From positions 1-13,148 of the forward strand of contig JAIRPU010000126.1 of NCBI GenBank assembly GCA_031256815.1: a DNA stretch of 13,148 nucleotides, read 5' to 3'. Within the stretch, counting starts at the first letter, position 1. Each line of letters opens with the position of its first letter. Below are positions 1-6,866 of the stretch, one piece after another. Below the pieces are notes generated by a model that saw only the letters and a list, made by a program, of their open reading frames with translations, searched no databases and was not told the origin of the DNA. Source of the DNA: Spirochaetaceae bacterium (GTDB taxonomy: Bacteria > Spirochaetota > Spirochaetia > Treponematales > Breznakiellaceae). The position numbers and the translations under genes were made by a program.

Positions 1-2
1 AA

Positions 3-1421
3 GACATATTAAAACGAATTTTGCGGGCTGCGGAGTCTGTAGCTAAAACAAATCCGCCTGATTTTCGGCAGGGCAGCTTCGATATTGAAACTGAAACAGT
101 CAATACAGAAACATTTGAAGATGAAGCAGCCGGTGCTGAAGAAATGGTTGAGGAAATTGAGGATGTTGAATACCTTGACGAATTTGAAGATGAAGATGAA
201 GTTGCAGCGCTTTATAACGCGGTTCCCGCCGCTGAAGAATCGGTGGAAGACGATTATTCAAACTTTTTTCCGCCTGTATTGCCGCAAAATATTAACGCTG
301 CCGGAAAAGGCAGCGACCAAAAACTGGAGGCATTATCTTCGGCAATACACGCGGAAATCCGGCGCAATGATTTAAAAAATGGAACAAAAAATTATTCGCG
401 TGACGGCAGCATTTGGAAATACGCAATAACAGGCAAGACGAAGCAAAAGGCAGCAAAGACAAATGAATGGAGCTATCTTGAAGCCGACCCTTTTAGCGGG
501 TTTGACAGCGAAGAATCAAAAACGAGTCTTAATTCAGATGACTTCTCCTATGGTATTTTTGTAGCGAACAAGAACGCTGTTCCGGCGCAAAAACCTCAAA
601 GCGGCATGGAACAGGAATGCGATCCGGAGGCCGAAAAAGTTACTGCGCAGATGCCTAAGGATAAGGCTTCATACAAGCCGCCGTCAAATAAAAAAATACT
701 GAAATCTCCTCCTGAAGCCCGCGCTTACAAAGATTCAGGCCGGGAAGCAGCGGCTCCTGCGCCTTCAAAAACCGCGCCTGCAACGCCGTTATCTTTTACA
801 CAGGCGACAGAGCCGCCTAAGGCGACTCCTGCGCATACCGCGCCTGCAACGCCTGCGCCTGCAACGCCTGCGACTGCAACGTCTGCGGCGACTTTTACCA
901 AAAAGTCAGAAGCGCAGGAGGGAGTGCCGGTTAAGATGCCTCCGGCGCATACCACAGCGGCAGCCGCACCGCCTGCCGCACAAGCACAGGAAAAACCCGC
1001 AATCGAAAACGAAGCTAATATTCCTGTTTTTCTGGACTCAGGTTTAGCGCCCGCTCCGCCTGATAACATAGAAACTTTTGCCGAATTTGCAGAAACTGAC
1101 GCTGTTGCATCAACAGAAGATTTTGCGGAAGAACTTGAAGAATTGCCCTCCGTAAACGATTCCAATCAAATAGCGATGCGAATAGAATTTGCTCCGGAAA
1201 ACAACAGCAATAACTCGAATGGATGGGACCACGATTTTGATAAAGATATGGTCATAACCTCCCCGGTTGATGAACTTTTTGCCGATGTTGAAAACGACGA
1301 TGTAATAAAAGAGCGCGGCGGAGTTCCATATATAAGCACCGGCGGCGTATTGGATAAAAAAGAAAAAGAAAAACTTGACCCTAATATAAAGACTCTTGTA
1401 GACTCGGTGCTTTCACCTTAA
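3..1421 (+). CDS. Acidic, Pro/Ala/Thr-rich hypothetical protein (5' end missing)
   Basis: I do not recognise this protein. The frame is open to the left edge: six sense codons precede the TTG at 21, so the start probably lies outside the window and about 472 residues are visible. Seen in the sequence: a strongly acidic stretch around residues 25-80 dense in Glu and Asp, a mixed polar region to about residue 220, a Pro/Ala/Thr-rich linker at about 235-335 containing APATP pentapeptides, then a second acidic region and a short C-terminal segment (GGVPYISTGG, then LDPNIKTLVDSVLSP) that looks more ordered. There is no membrane segment or catalytic motif. The composition suggests a largely disordered protein or the disordered tail of a larger one. 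Its stop overlaps the stop of the convergent phoR by 4 bases, which leaves no room for a terminator between them. Function is unknown; that it is a real gene is well supported by its length and coherent codon use. Confidence 0.75.
   Translation, partial: DILKRILRAAESVAKTNPPDFRQGSFDIETETVNTETFEDEAAGAEEMVEEIEDVEYLDEFEDEDEVAALYNAVPAAEESVEDDYSNFFPPVLPQNINAAGKGSDQKLEALSSAIHAEIRRNDLKNGTKNYSRDGSIWKYAITGKTKQKAAKTNEWSYLEADPFSGFDSEESKTSLNSDDFSYGIFVANKNAVPAQKPQSGMEQECDPEAEKVTAQMPKDKASYKPPSNKKILKSPPEARAYKDSGREAAAPAPSKTAPATPLSFTQATEPPKATPAHTAPATPAPATPATATSAATFTKKSEAQEGVPVKMPPAHTTAAAAPPAAQAQEKPAIENEANIPVFLDSGLAPAPPDNIETFAEFAETDAVASTEDFAEELEELPSVNDSNQIAMRIEFAPENNSNNSNGWDHDFDKDMVITSPVDELFADVENDDVIKERGGVPYISTGGVLDKKEKEKLDPNIKTLVDSVLSP
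840..884 (+). repeat. 15-bp tandem repeat, three copies, in the coding region
   Basis: Two identical 15-base units (840-854 and 855-869, gcgcctgcaacgcct) are followed by a third with two changes (870-884). They encode APATP, APATP and ATATS in frame. A further near-copy lies at 774-788. Because the unit length is a multiple of three, gain or loss of units would lengthen or shorten the linker without breaking the frame. Length variation between strains is an inference. Confidence 0.8.
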
Positions 1422-2683
1422 ACCTCAAAATCCAAAGTAACCTTTGTGCCTTCTCCTTCGCGGCTTTCCAGCAGAATTTTTGCGTTATGTATTATCGCTA
1501 TGTGTTTTACTATTGCAAGGCCAAGTCCGGTACCGCCTGTCTTTTTTGAACGCGATTTATCAACCCTGTAAAATCTTTCAAAAACCCTTCCCTGTGATTT
1601 TTCCGGAATGCCGATGCCTGTATCTTCTACGGTAACGCTGACCTCTGTATTTGTTTTACTAATGGTAACATATACCGCTCCGCCTGTTTTGTTATATTTA
1701 ACAGCGTTATCAATTAAATTTACAAAGAGCTGCAACAACATACTCCAGTGTGCTTTTATTACGGCGCTTTCGCCAGAAAGATTTAATCTAACATCGTTTT
1801 TTAGCGCTTTGTTTTGGAGATTTTCAATCGCTTCGCTAAGCACCAAATAAAGGTCAACATCTTCAAAAGATTCTTCTTTGGGAGCTTCGTCAAGATGAGA
1901 GAGAAGCATAATATCGTCAAGCAGCGTAATCAGCCGTTCGCTTTCATCTTTTATTTTTTTTATAAAAAGAGGTTTATCGTTTTCTTTTACCATACCGCCT
2001 TCAAGCATTTGTGCATAGCCGGAAATACTGGTAAGCGGAGTTTTTAGTTCATGCGAAACATTTGCGGAAAATTCACGGCGCATTTTTTCTGTTTTTGTTA
2101 AATCGGCTGTTTGCAATGCATAACGTTCAATATTAAACGCGAGTTTATCTGTTATAAAATAAGATAATATTATCGTTAACAGTATAACTATCAGCATAAA
2201 AATAAATGCTTTTTTTATCAAAGAAACAATATTTTCATAAGTTTTTGATACGCGTAATATGGAACCGTTTTCAAGGCGTACGGCGTAGTACCATGTTACG
2301 CTTCCAAGCGAACTTGAAAAACGCTTGCTTTTACCTGTGCCGGTTTTAATTGCCTGTTGAATCTCTGTTCTTTCGATATGGTTTTCAAGCATATCAGCAG
2401 GAACTGCGCTGTCAAAAATAACCGTGCCGTTTTGTGATACAAGAGTTATGCGCATGGAAACAGCCGATGGTACAATCGAAATTGCGTTTGGAATTTCAAT
2501 AATATTAAGGCTGCTTATTTTTTTGCAGACTTTCTCTATATCTGATACAACAGATTTTGTTAATTGATGATAAAACATTATATAAAGAAGAACAGCGCTA
2601 AACAAAAAAACAAAAACGGTTAATAAAGAAGTTCCCCAAAAAATATGGCTTCTTAATGAATTATGTTTTTTAATTGTCCTCAA
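1418..2683 (-). CDS. phoR: PhoR-type phosphate sensor histidine kinase
   Basis: This is a membrane histidine kinase that should autophosphorylate and pass the phosphate to the PhoB-like regulator encoded just upstream. It has a first membrane segment at about residues 14-37, an extracytoplasmic region of about 120 residues and a second membrane segment at about 159-178. The HisKA domain follows with the phospho-acceptor His211 in VSHELKTPL. The ATPase domain shows the N box (NLIDNAVKY, Asn326), the G1 motif (EDTGIGIP, Asp354), an F box (VFERFYRVD) and the G2 motif GGTGLGL at 383-389. I see no PAS domain and no clear HAMP domain. The length of 421 residues suits short PhoR kinases. The start is a TTG inside the end of phoB (14-base overlap), preceded by AGGA at a suitable distance; the next Met, at residue 36, would cut the first membrane segment. 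The PhoR role is inferred from the pst neighbours. Confidence 0.9.
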   Translation of the reverse strand: MRTIKKHNSLRSHIFWGTSLLTVFVFLFSAVLLYIMFYHQLTKSVVSDIEKVCKKISSLNIIEIPNAISIVPSAVSMRITLVSQNGTVIFDSAVPADMLENHIERTEIQQAIKTGTGKSKRFSSSLGSVTWYYAVRLENGSILRVSKTYENIVSLIKKAFIFMLIVILLTIILSYFITDKLAFNIERYALQTADLTKTEKMRREFSANVSHELKTPLTSISGYAQMLEGGMVKENDKPLFIKKIKDESERLITLLDDIMLLSHLDEAPKEESFEDVDLYLVLSEAIENLQNKALKNDVRLNLSGESAVIKAHWSMLLQLFVNLIDNAVKYNKTGGAVYVTISKTNTEVSVTVEDTGIGIPEKSQGRVFERFYRVDKSRSKKTGGTGLGLAIVKHIAIIHNAKILLESREGEGTKVTLDFEV

Positions 2684-3344
2684 TCTTGTATCCTACATTC
2701 CTTACTGTTTTTATAACATCTCCCGAATTTCCAAGTTTTTGCCTGAGCGTTTTTATGTGCATATCTACAGTGCGGCTTTCGCCAAAATATTCAAAACCCC
2801 ATACACGTTCCAAAAGCTGTTCCCGGCTTAAAACACGGCCTTCGTTACGCATAAGACATCTCAAAAGCTCAAACTCTTTATATGTAAGCGTAACTTCTTT
2901 TTCCAGCGCAGTTACGCTGCGCCGTTCCTCGTTTAAACTGATTCCAGCAAGGTTTAAAACAGTATTTGGGGTGTTTTCCTGCGAAACGCGCCGCAATACC
3001 GCTTTAACACGGGCAATAACTTCCATAACAGAAAAAGGTTTTGTAATATAATCATCCGCGCCCAAATCCAGGCCTTTTATACGGTCGTATTCGCTGCTTT
3101 TCGCGGTAAGCATAATAACAGGAATAGAAGCATATTTGTTCTGTGCCCTTAATTTTTTTAAAATTGTAATGCCATCTTCGCCCGGCAGCATAATATCAAG
3201 TAAAATCAGACAAACTTCCGCGTCCAGCGCCCGCCATAATTCCGCCGCACATGAAAGCCCGCAGGTCTTAAAGCCGGCTGAACCAAGCGCGTATAGCAAT
3301 AATTCGCGAATATTATCGTCGTCTTCTACAACAAAAATTTGCAT
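2670..3344 (-). CDS. phoB: PhoB-type response regulator (OmpR/PhoB family)
   Basis: This DNA-binding response regulator should be phosphorylated by the adjacent PhoR and then activate phosphate-starvation genes, probably including its own operon. The receiver domain (residues 1-118) has the acidic pocket Glu7/Asp8, the phospho-acceptor Asp50 in LLDIMLPGEDG, the switch residue Thr80 in VIMLTAK and the conserved Lys102 in ITKPF. The C-terminal winged helix (about 130-224) carries the family pattern LTYKEFELLRCL, then SREQLLERVWG, RTVDMHIKTLRQKLG and VRNVGYKI. The length of 224 residues is normal. The ATG lies 6 bases after the pstB stop, and its Shine-Dalgarno is weak, so translation may be coupled to pstB. 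Other OmpR-family regulators look alike; the pst context makes PhoB the best name. Confidence 0.93.
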   Translation of the reverse strand: MQIFVVEDDDNIRELLLYALGSAGFKTCGLSCAAELWRALDAEVCLILLDIMLPGEDGITILKKLRAQNKYASIPVIMLTAKSSEYDRIKGLDLGADDYITKPFSVMEVIARVKAVLRRVSQENTPNTVLNLAGISLNEERRSVTALEKEVTLTYKEFELLRCLMRNEGRVLSREQLLERVWGFEYFGESRTVDMHIKTLRQKLGNSGDVIKTVRNVGYKIEDN

Positions 3345-3350
3345 AACAAA

Positions 3351-4100
3351 CTAACCGAATTTTCCTGTTATATAATTTTTTGTCCGCACGTTATCAGGAT
3401 TTTCAAATATTTTTTCTGTTGCCCCATACTCAACAAGATTTCCAAGCAAAAAGAACGCCGTCCAGTCGCTTATACGCGCCGCCTGCTGCATATTATGCGT
3501 AACAATTACTATGCTATATTTTTCGCGCAGCGTTGTCAACAATTCTTCTATCTTTCCTGTAGAGATTGGGTCAAGCGCGCTTGTTGGTTCATCAAGCAGG
3601 AGCGCTTCCGGAGATACGGCAAGCGCCCTTGCAATGCACAAACGCTGCTGCTGCCCGCCGGAAAGTCCAAGCGCCGGCTTTTTTAACCTGTCTTTTACTT
3701 CGTCCCAAAGCGCCGCATAGCGAAGCGATTCTTCTATAATTCCATTAAGAACTGTTTTTGAATTTATTCCATGAGCGCGCGGGCCAAAAGCAATGTTGTC
3801 GTATATACTCATTGGAAAAGGATTCGGTTTTTGAAAGACCATTCCAACACGTTTCCTTAAAAGATTAATATCAATGCTGCCATAAATATCCATATCAAAA
3901 AGTTTAACGCTGCCGGATATTTTGCAGTTTTCTATAAGGTCGTTCATACGGTTAAGAGTGCGTAAAAGCGTGCTTTTTCCGCAGCCTGAAGGCCCTATAA
4001 ACGCGGTAATTCCATTTGTAGAAATATTCATGGAAATATTTTTTAAAGCGACAAGGCTGCCGTAACTTAAATTAAGATTTTTTATATCAAAGCAAATCAT
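3351..4100 (-). CDS. pstB: Phosphate ABC transporter ATP-binding protein PstB
   Basis: This cytoplasmic ATPase powers phosphate import through PstCA. All ABC motifs are present: Walker A GPSGCGKST at 36-44, Q-loop Gln90 in VFQKPNPFP, the signature LSGGQQQR beginning at 146, Walker B LLLDEPTSALD with Asp170 and Glu171, and the switch His202 in VTHNMQQA. The sequences FQKPNPFPMSIYDNIAFGPR and VEYGATEKIFENP are characteristic of PstB. The length of 249 residues is typical. Its ATG overlaps the pstA stop in an ATGA junction, a sign of translational coupling. Confidence 0.96.
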   Translation of the reverse strand: MICFDIKNLNLSYGSLVALKNISMNISTNGITAFIGPSGCGKSTLLRTLNRMNDLIENCKISGSVKLFDMDIYGSIDINLLRKRVGMVFQKPNPFPMSIYDNIAFGPRAHGINSKTVLNGIIEESLRYAALWDEVKDRLKKPALGLSGGQQQRLCIARALAVSPEALLLDEPTSALDPISTGKIEELLTTLREKYSIVIVTHNMQQAARISDWTAFFLLGNLVEYGATEKIFENPDNVRTKNYITGKFG

Positions 4101-4933
4101 TTTAAACCCCCGCCAATTTTTTTGGCTAAAACAGCTGCAATAGTGTTTATTGCAACAACAACAATTAAAAGCACACTGGCAGTAGCGTAGGCTTCGTTTA
4201 TGTGCAGTCCTTCGCTTGAAAGTGAATAAACATGCACGGCAAGCGTCCTGACGGATTGCGAGGGTGTTTTTGGTATTTGCGCCACTGTCCCCGCCGTGTA
4301 AATAAGCGCGGCGCTTTCTGCAACAATCCGTCCTATAGACAAGATAATTCCCGCAAGCACTCCGGGCGCGGCAGCCGGAAGCACCACTTTAAAAACCGTT
4401 CGCAGCTTTCCCGCGCCCAGCCCAAACGAGCCTTCGCGCCATGTGTCCGGAACGGAACGCAGCGCTTCTTCTGTGGAACGCAGTATAAAAGGGAGTATCA
4501 TAAGAGAAAGGGTAAGTGCGCCGGATATAAGAGAGAATCCCAAACCTAAAAACTGTACAAAAAACAGAAGCCCAAAAAGTCCGTAAACAACCGAAGGAAT
4601 ACCGGCAAGCGTTTCCGCCGTAATGCGTATAAGAGCGCCGGATTTTTTTGAAGTGCGGCGTGTATATTCGGCAAGCCATACAGCGGCAAATACTCCAAGC
4701 GGCGCAGCGATAAGAAGCGATACAAATGTAAGTATTACTGTAGAAACAAGCGCCGGTGTAAGCGAAGAATTTTCGCTTGTCCAAACCAGCGCAAATAAAG
4801 ATGGTTTTATATTTGGAATTCCGCGGATTAAAATAAATCCGGCAATGTATAAAAAAATAAATGATGTTATTGCCGCGGCGGCACAAACAATAACATGCAT
4901 AATATTTTCGTTAATTTTTTCTTTCAATGGCAT
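4097..4933 (-). CDS. pstA: Phosphate ABC transporter permease PstA
   Basis: This is one of the two inner-membrane permeases that form the phosphate channel. At 278 residues it shows about six hydrophobic segments (around 12-36, 61-88, 104-128, 134-152, 187-214 and 252-272). The cytoplasmic EAA loop that docks with PstB is at 156-186 (begins EALRSVPDTWREG, ends KVVLP), and the conserved GIPSVVYGLFG is at 111-121. The ATG has the best Shine-Dalgarno in the operon, AGGAGG four bases upstream, and lies 16 bases after the pstC stop. PstA and PstC are homologous; the second permease position and the match to shorter family members favour PstA. Confidence 0.94.
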   Translation of the reverse strand: MPLKEKINENIMHVIVCAAAAITSFIFLYIAGFILIRGIPNIKPSLFALVWTSENSSLTPALVSTVILTFVSLLIAAPLGVFAAVWLAEYTRRTSKKSGALIRITAETLAGIPSVVYGLFGLLFFVQFLGLGFSLISGALTLSLMILPFILRSTEEALRSVPDTWREGSFGLGAGKLRTVFKVVLPAAAPGVLAGIILSIGRIVAESAALIYTAGTVAQIPKTPSQSVRTLAVHVYSLSSEGLHINEAYATASVLLIVVVAINTIAAVLAKKIGGGLK

Positions 4934-4949
4934 ATTGCCTCCTAAAAAA

Positions 4950-5858
4950 TTAAAGGCGCTTTCGTTTAATTACTGAAAAAGATATGTTTACAATAAGCAC
5001 AAACACAAACAGCACAACGCCCGTCCCTATTAACGCTTCACGGTGAAGTCCGGCGGCATATCCCATTTCAAGCACAATGTTGGAAGTTAATGTACGCGCC
5101 CCTTTGAACAGCGATACAGGAAGCCGCGCCTGGTTTCCCGCTACCATAATTACAGCCATTGTTTCGCCTACCGCGCGGCCAAGCCCAAGCACGGCGGCGG
5201 CAAGCACCCCCGATTTTGCCGCCGGCAGCAGTACATAAAATATTGAACGGTAGTGCCCTGCGCCAAGCGCAAGCGCGCCCTCGTAATATTCACGCGGCAC
5301 CGCGCGAAGCGCGCTTTCCGAAATGCCGGCGACAACGGGAAGTATCATAATTCCAAGTAAAATACCGGCGGAAAAAATGCTGTTACCGGTTAGCGGAACT
5401 ATCGCCATCATTCCAAAAAAACCGTAGACAACAGAAGGAATTCCTGCAAGCAAATCAACTGCCGGTTTTAATATTTTATATATTTTTTGAGGGCAGCAAA
5501 ACGCAAGAAATATAGCGGTAAGTATGCCCACAGGAAGCCCTGCGGCAAGCGCTACTGAAGTAACGTATAAACTACCTGCTATCATTGGCAAAATACCAAA
5601 ACTCGCAGGGCTGTCTACAGGCGACCATTCTTTTCCAAACAGAAAATTAAAAATTCCTATTTTACCGAATACCGGAGCGCCGCTTGCAAATAAAAACGCG
5701 CAAATTAAAAGTACGGCAAGTACAGAAACTGCGGCGGATATAAAAAACAAATACGCGGCCACACGTTCGCGCCTTTTTACAATTTTTTTCTTTTTGTTTT
5801 CTAATGTTGAATTATTGTAATCAGATATTAAATACCCGCCAGGCCAGCCGCTGTTCAT
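4950..5858 (-). CDS. pstC: Phosphate ABC transporter permease PstC
   Basis: This is the partner permease of PstA. The 302-residue protein begins with a hydrophilic, Lys-rich cytoplasmic tail of about 30 residues, followed by hydrophobic segments near 34-58, 93-121, 134-155, 160-178, 212-241 and 275-296. Family motifs are GIPSVVYGFFG (139-149), the EAA loop at 181-212 (begins ESALRAVPREYYEGALALG) and GRAVGETMAVIMVAGN (227-242), the last characteristic of PstC. The extracytoplasmic segment FLFGKEWSPVDSPASFGILP (72-91) is also typical of PstC. The ATG overlaps the pstS stop as ATGA and has GAGG seven bases upstream. The start could lie further downstream because the first 20 or so residues are poorly constrained. 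Confidence 0.95.
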   Translation of the reverse strand: MNSGWPGGYLISDYNNSTLENKKKKIVKRRERVAAYLFFISAAVSVLAVLLICAFLFASGAPVFGKIGIFNFLFGKEWSPVDSPASFGILPMIAGSLYVTSVALAAGLPVGILTAIFLAFCCPQKIYKILKPAVDLLAGIPSVVYGFFGMMAIVPLTGNSIFSAGILLGIMILPVVAGISESALRAVPREYYEGALALGAGHYRSIFYVLLPAAKSGVLAAAVLGLGRAVGETMAVIMVAGNQARLPVSLFKGARTLTSNIVLEMGYAAGLHREALIGTGVVLFVFVLIVNISFSVIKRKRL

Positions 5859-6712
5859 TTTAATACCTCATTCCAGGCAGAAACATTTCCAATCCAAATC
5901 TTTTTAACGTCTTCTTTGTCAAGATTTTCAAGAGGGTTGTTTTTATTAATAATTACCGCAATGCCGTCAAGCGCTATTTTTACCGGAGTAAGACGCTCCA
6001 TTTCGTTTTCTTTTAATTCACGGCTTGCCATGGCAATATCGCAGCTTCCGTTAAGAACCGCATTTAAACCGGTAGAAGTATCGCTTTGTTGAATTTCAAC
6101 AGTTATATCCGGCTGTATTTTAATATATTCTTCCCGCAGCTTTTCCATAACCGGAGTTACAGAAGATGAACCTGCCACAACAATTTTACCCGAAATTATT
6201 TTTTTTTCATAAGGCGCAGCATTTTCATTTATTCGTATATAATTTTTTGCCACAATTTGCTGGCCTTCTTCGCATAGAATAAAGTTTATAAAATCTTCAG
6301 CGGCAGAACTTAAATTTGAAGCGGCCGCAAGATAAAAAGGACGTACTACAGAATAGCTGCCGTTCAAAACATTTTCTGTATTTGGCACAGCATTATTTAT
6401 CATTACGCTTTTTATGCTGTCGTTAAGCGAACCAAGTGAAATATAGCCTATTGCGTATTTATTTCCACTAACGTTTGTCATAACTACATCTGTTTGCCGC
6501 GCAACAACCGCTTCTTTTGTTGTTAAATCTTTGCGTCCTGCGGCATCTTTTTGCTCAATGTCAAAAAGTTCAATAAACGCGCCGCGTGTTCCTGAACCTT
6601 CTTCACGCGAAATAACTGTAATGGCGGTTTTTGCGTTAAAATCGCCATCTTCGCGGCGGGTACAGCCAAAAAGCACAAATGTAAACACCATAACAAGAAT
6701 AAAATTTTTCAA
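5855..6712 (-). CDS. pstS: Phosphate-binding lipoprotein PstS, apparently circularly permuted
   Basis: This predicted lipoprotein should capture phosphate and deliver it to PstCA. I place the start at the TTG at 6712, not at an ATG 111 bases upstream. The TTG has AGGAG seven bases before it and gives a compact lipoprotein signal, MKNFILVMVFTFVLFGC, with the acylated residue Cys17; the longer reading adds two unlikely hydrophobic/basic stretches. The mature order is unusual. SREEGSGTRGAF (35-46), GNKYAIGYISLGSLND (83-98) and the FINFILCEEGQ segment (141-151), normally in the second half of PstS, come first. AGSSSVTPVMEKL (180-192), MASRELK (228-234), IALDGIAVIINKNNPL (246-261) and WIGNVSAWNEV (273-283), normally the first half, come last. 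All expected pieces are present, so the protein should fold and bind ligand. I recall similarly ordered binding proteins in some Firmicutes, so this form may be a known but little-discussed lineage. Confidence 0.9.
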   Translation of the reverse strand: MKNFILVMVFTFVLFGCTRREDGDFNAKTAITVISREEGSGTRGAFIELFDIEQKDAAGRKDLTTKEAVVARQTDVVMTNVSGNKYAIGYISLGSLNDSIKSVMINNAVPNTENVLNGSYSVVRPFYLAAASNLSSAAEDFINFILCEEGQQIVAKNYIRINENAAPYEKKIISGKIVVAGSSSVTPVMEKLREEYIKIQPDITVEIQQSDTSTGLNAVLNGSCDIAMASRELKENEMERLTPVKIALDGIAVIINKNNPLENLDKEDVKKIWIGNVSAWNEVLK

Positions 6713-6719
6713 TATTTTT

Positions 6720-6724
6720 CTCCT
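6720..6724 (-). promoter_or_regulatory. Ribosome binding site deciding the pstS TTG start
   Basis: On the minus strand AGGAG is followed by seven bases and then TTG. It is the strongest site in the region and is the main reason for the shorter PstS model. Confidence 0.75.
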
Positions 6725-6756
6725 AAATCTAATTTTATACACTAATCTAAAGGCTG

Positions 6757-6798
6757 AATATAAAATTTTGTAACAGAGCAGGTAAAATAAAAGTAAAA
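6757..6798 (-). promoter_or_regulatory. Candidate Pho box and promoter of the pst-pho operon
   Basis: Read on the minus strand, four similar hexamers follow each other: TTTTAC (6798-6793), TTTTAC (6787-6782), TGTTAC (6775-6770) and TTTTAT (6765-6760). The steps of 11, 12 and 10 bases put them on one face of the helix. PhoB/PhoP regulators are known to bind direct repeats about 11 bases apart. A -10 like hexamer TATATT (6762-6757) lies 18 bases after a weak -35 like TTTACC within the second repeat. Transcription would start near 6750 and leave a leader of about 35-40 bases before pstS. The region is AT-rich, which lowers the specificity of the match. Confidence 0.5.
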
Positions 6799-6810
6799 TC
6801 TTTAGGAGCT

Positions 6811-6854
6811 TTGCGGCAAACACTAGCCTTCAGGTTTGAAAACAAACGCCGCAA
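6811..6854. repeat. Nested inverted repeat between prs and pstS
   Basis: TTGCGGC (6811-6817) is the exact complement of GCCGCAA (6848-6854). Inside it GTTTG (6834-6838) pairs with CAAAC (6843-6847) around a four-base loop. It lies just after the prs stop and upstream of the Pho-like repeats. On the minus strand it is followed by interrupted T runs and no clean T tract, so it could be a weak terminator for the pyrB-amrS-prs transcript or an operator. The role is not settled. Confidence 0.4.
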
Positions 6855-6866
6855 GCGCTTGAGTAT

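Noticed and set aside
725..1165. A 146-codon minus-strand frame opposite the Pro/Ala-rich gene
   Set aside because: Its Ala/Gly/Val-rich sequence is the reverse complement of the low-complexity repeat region, with no motif or ribosome binding site.
4232..4976. Plus-strand and alternate-frame open stretches opposite pstA and pstC
   Set aside because: They lie opposite confidently identified transporter genes, lack ribosome binding sites and show no recognisable motifs.
6713..6823. An upstream ATG extending PstS by 37 residues
   Set aside because: It has no good ribosome binding site, would run through the Pho-like array and promoter, and would spoil the lipoprotein signal that starts cleanly at the TTG.
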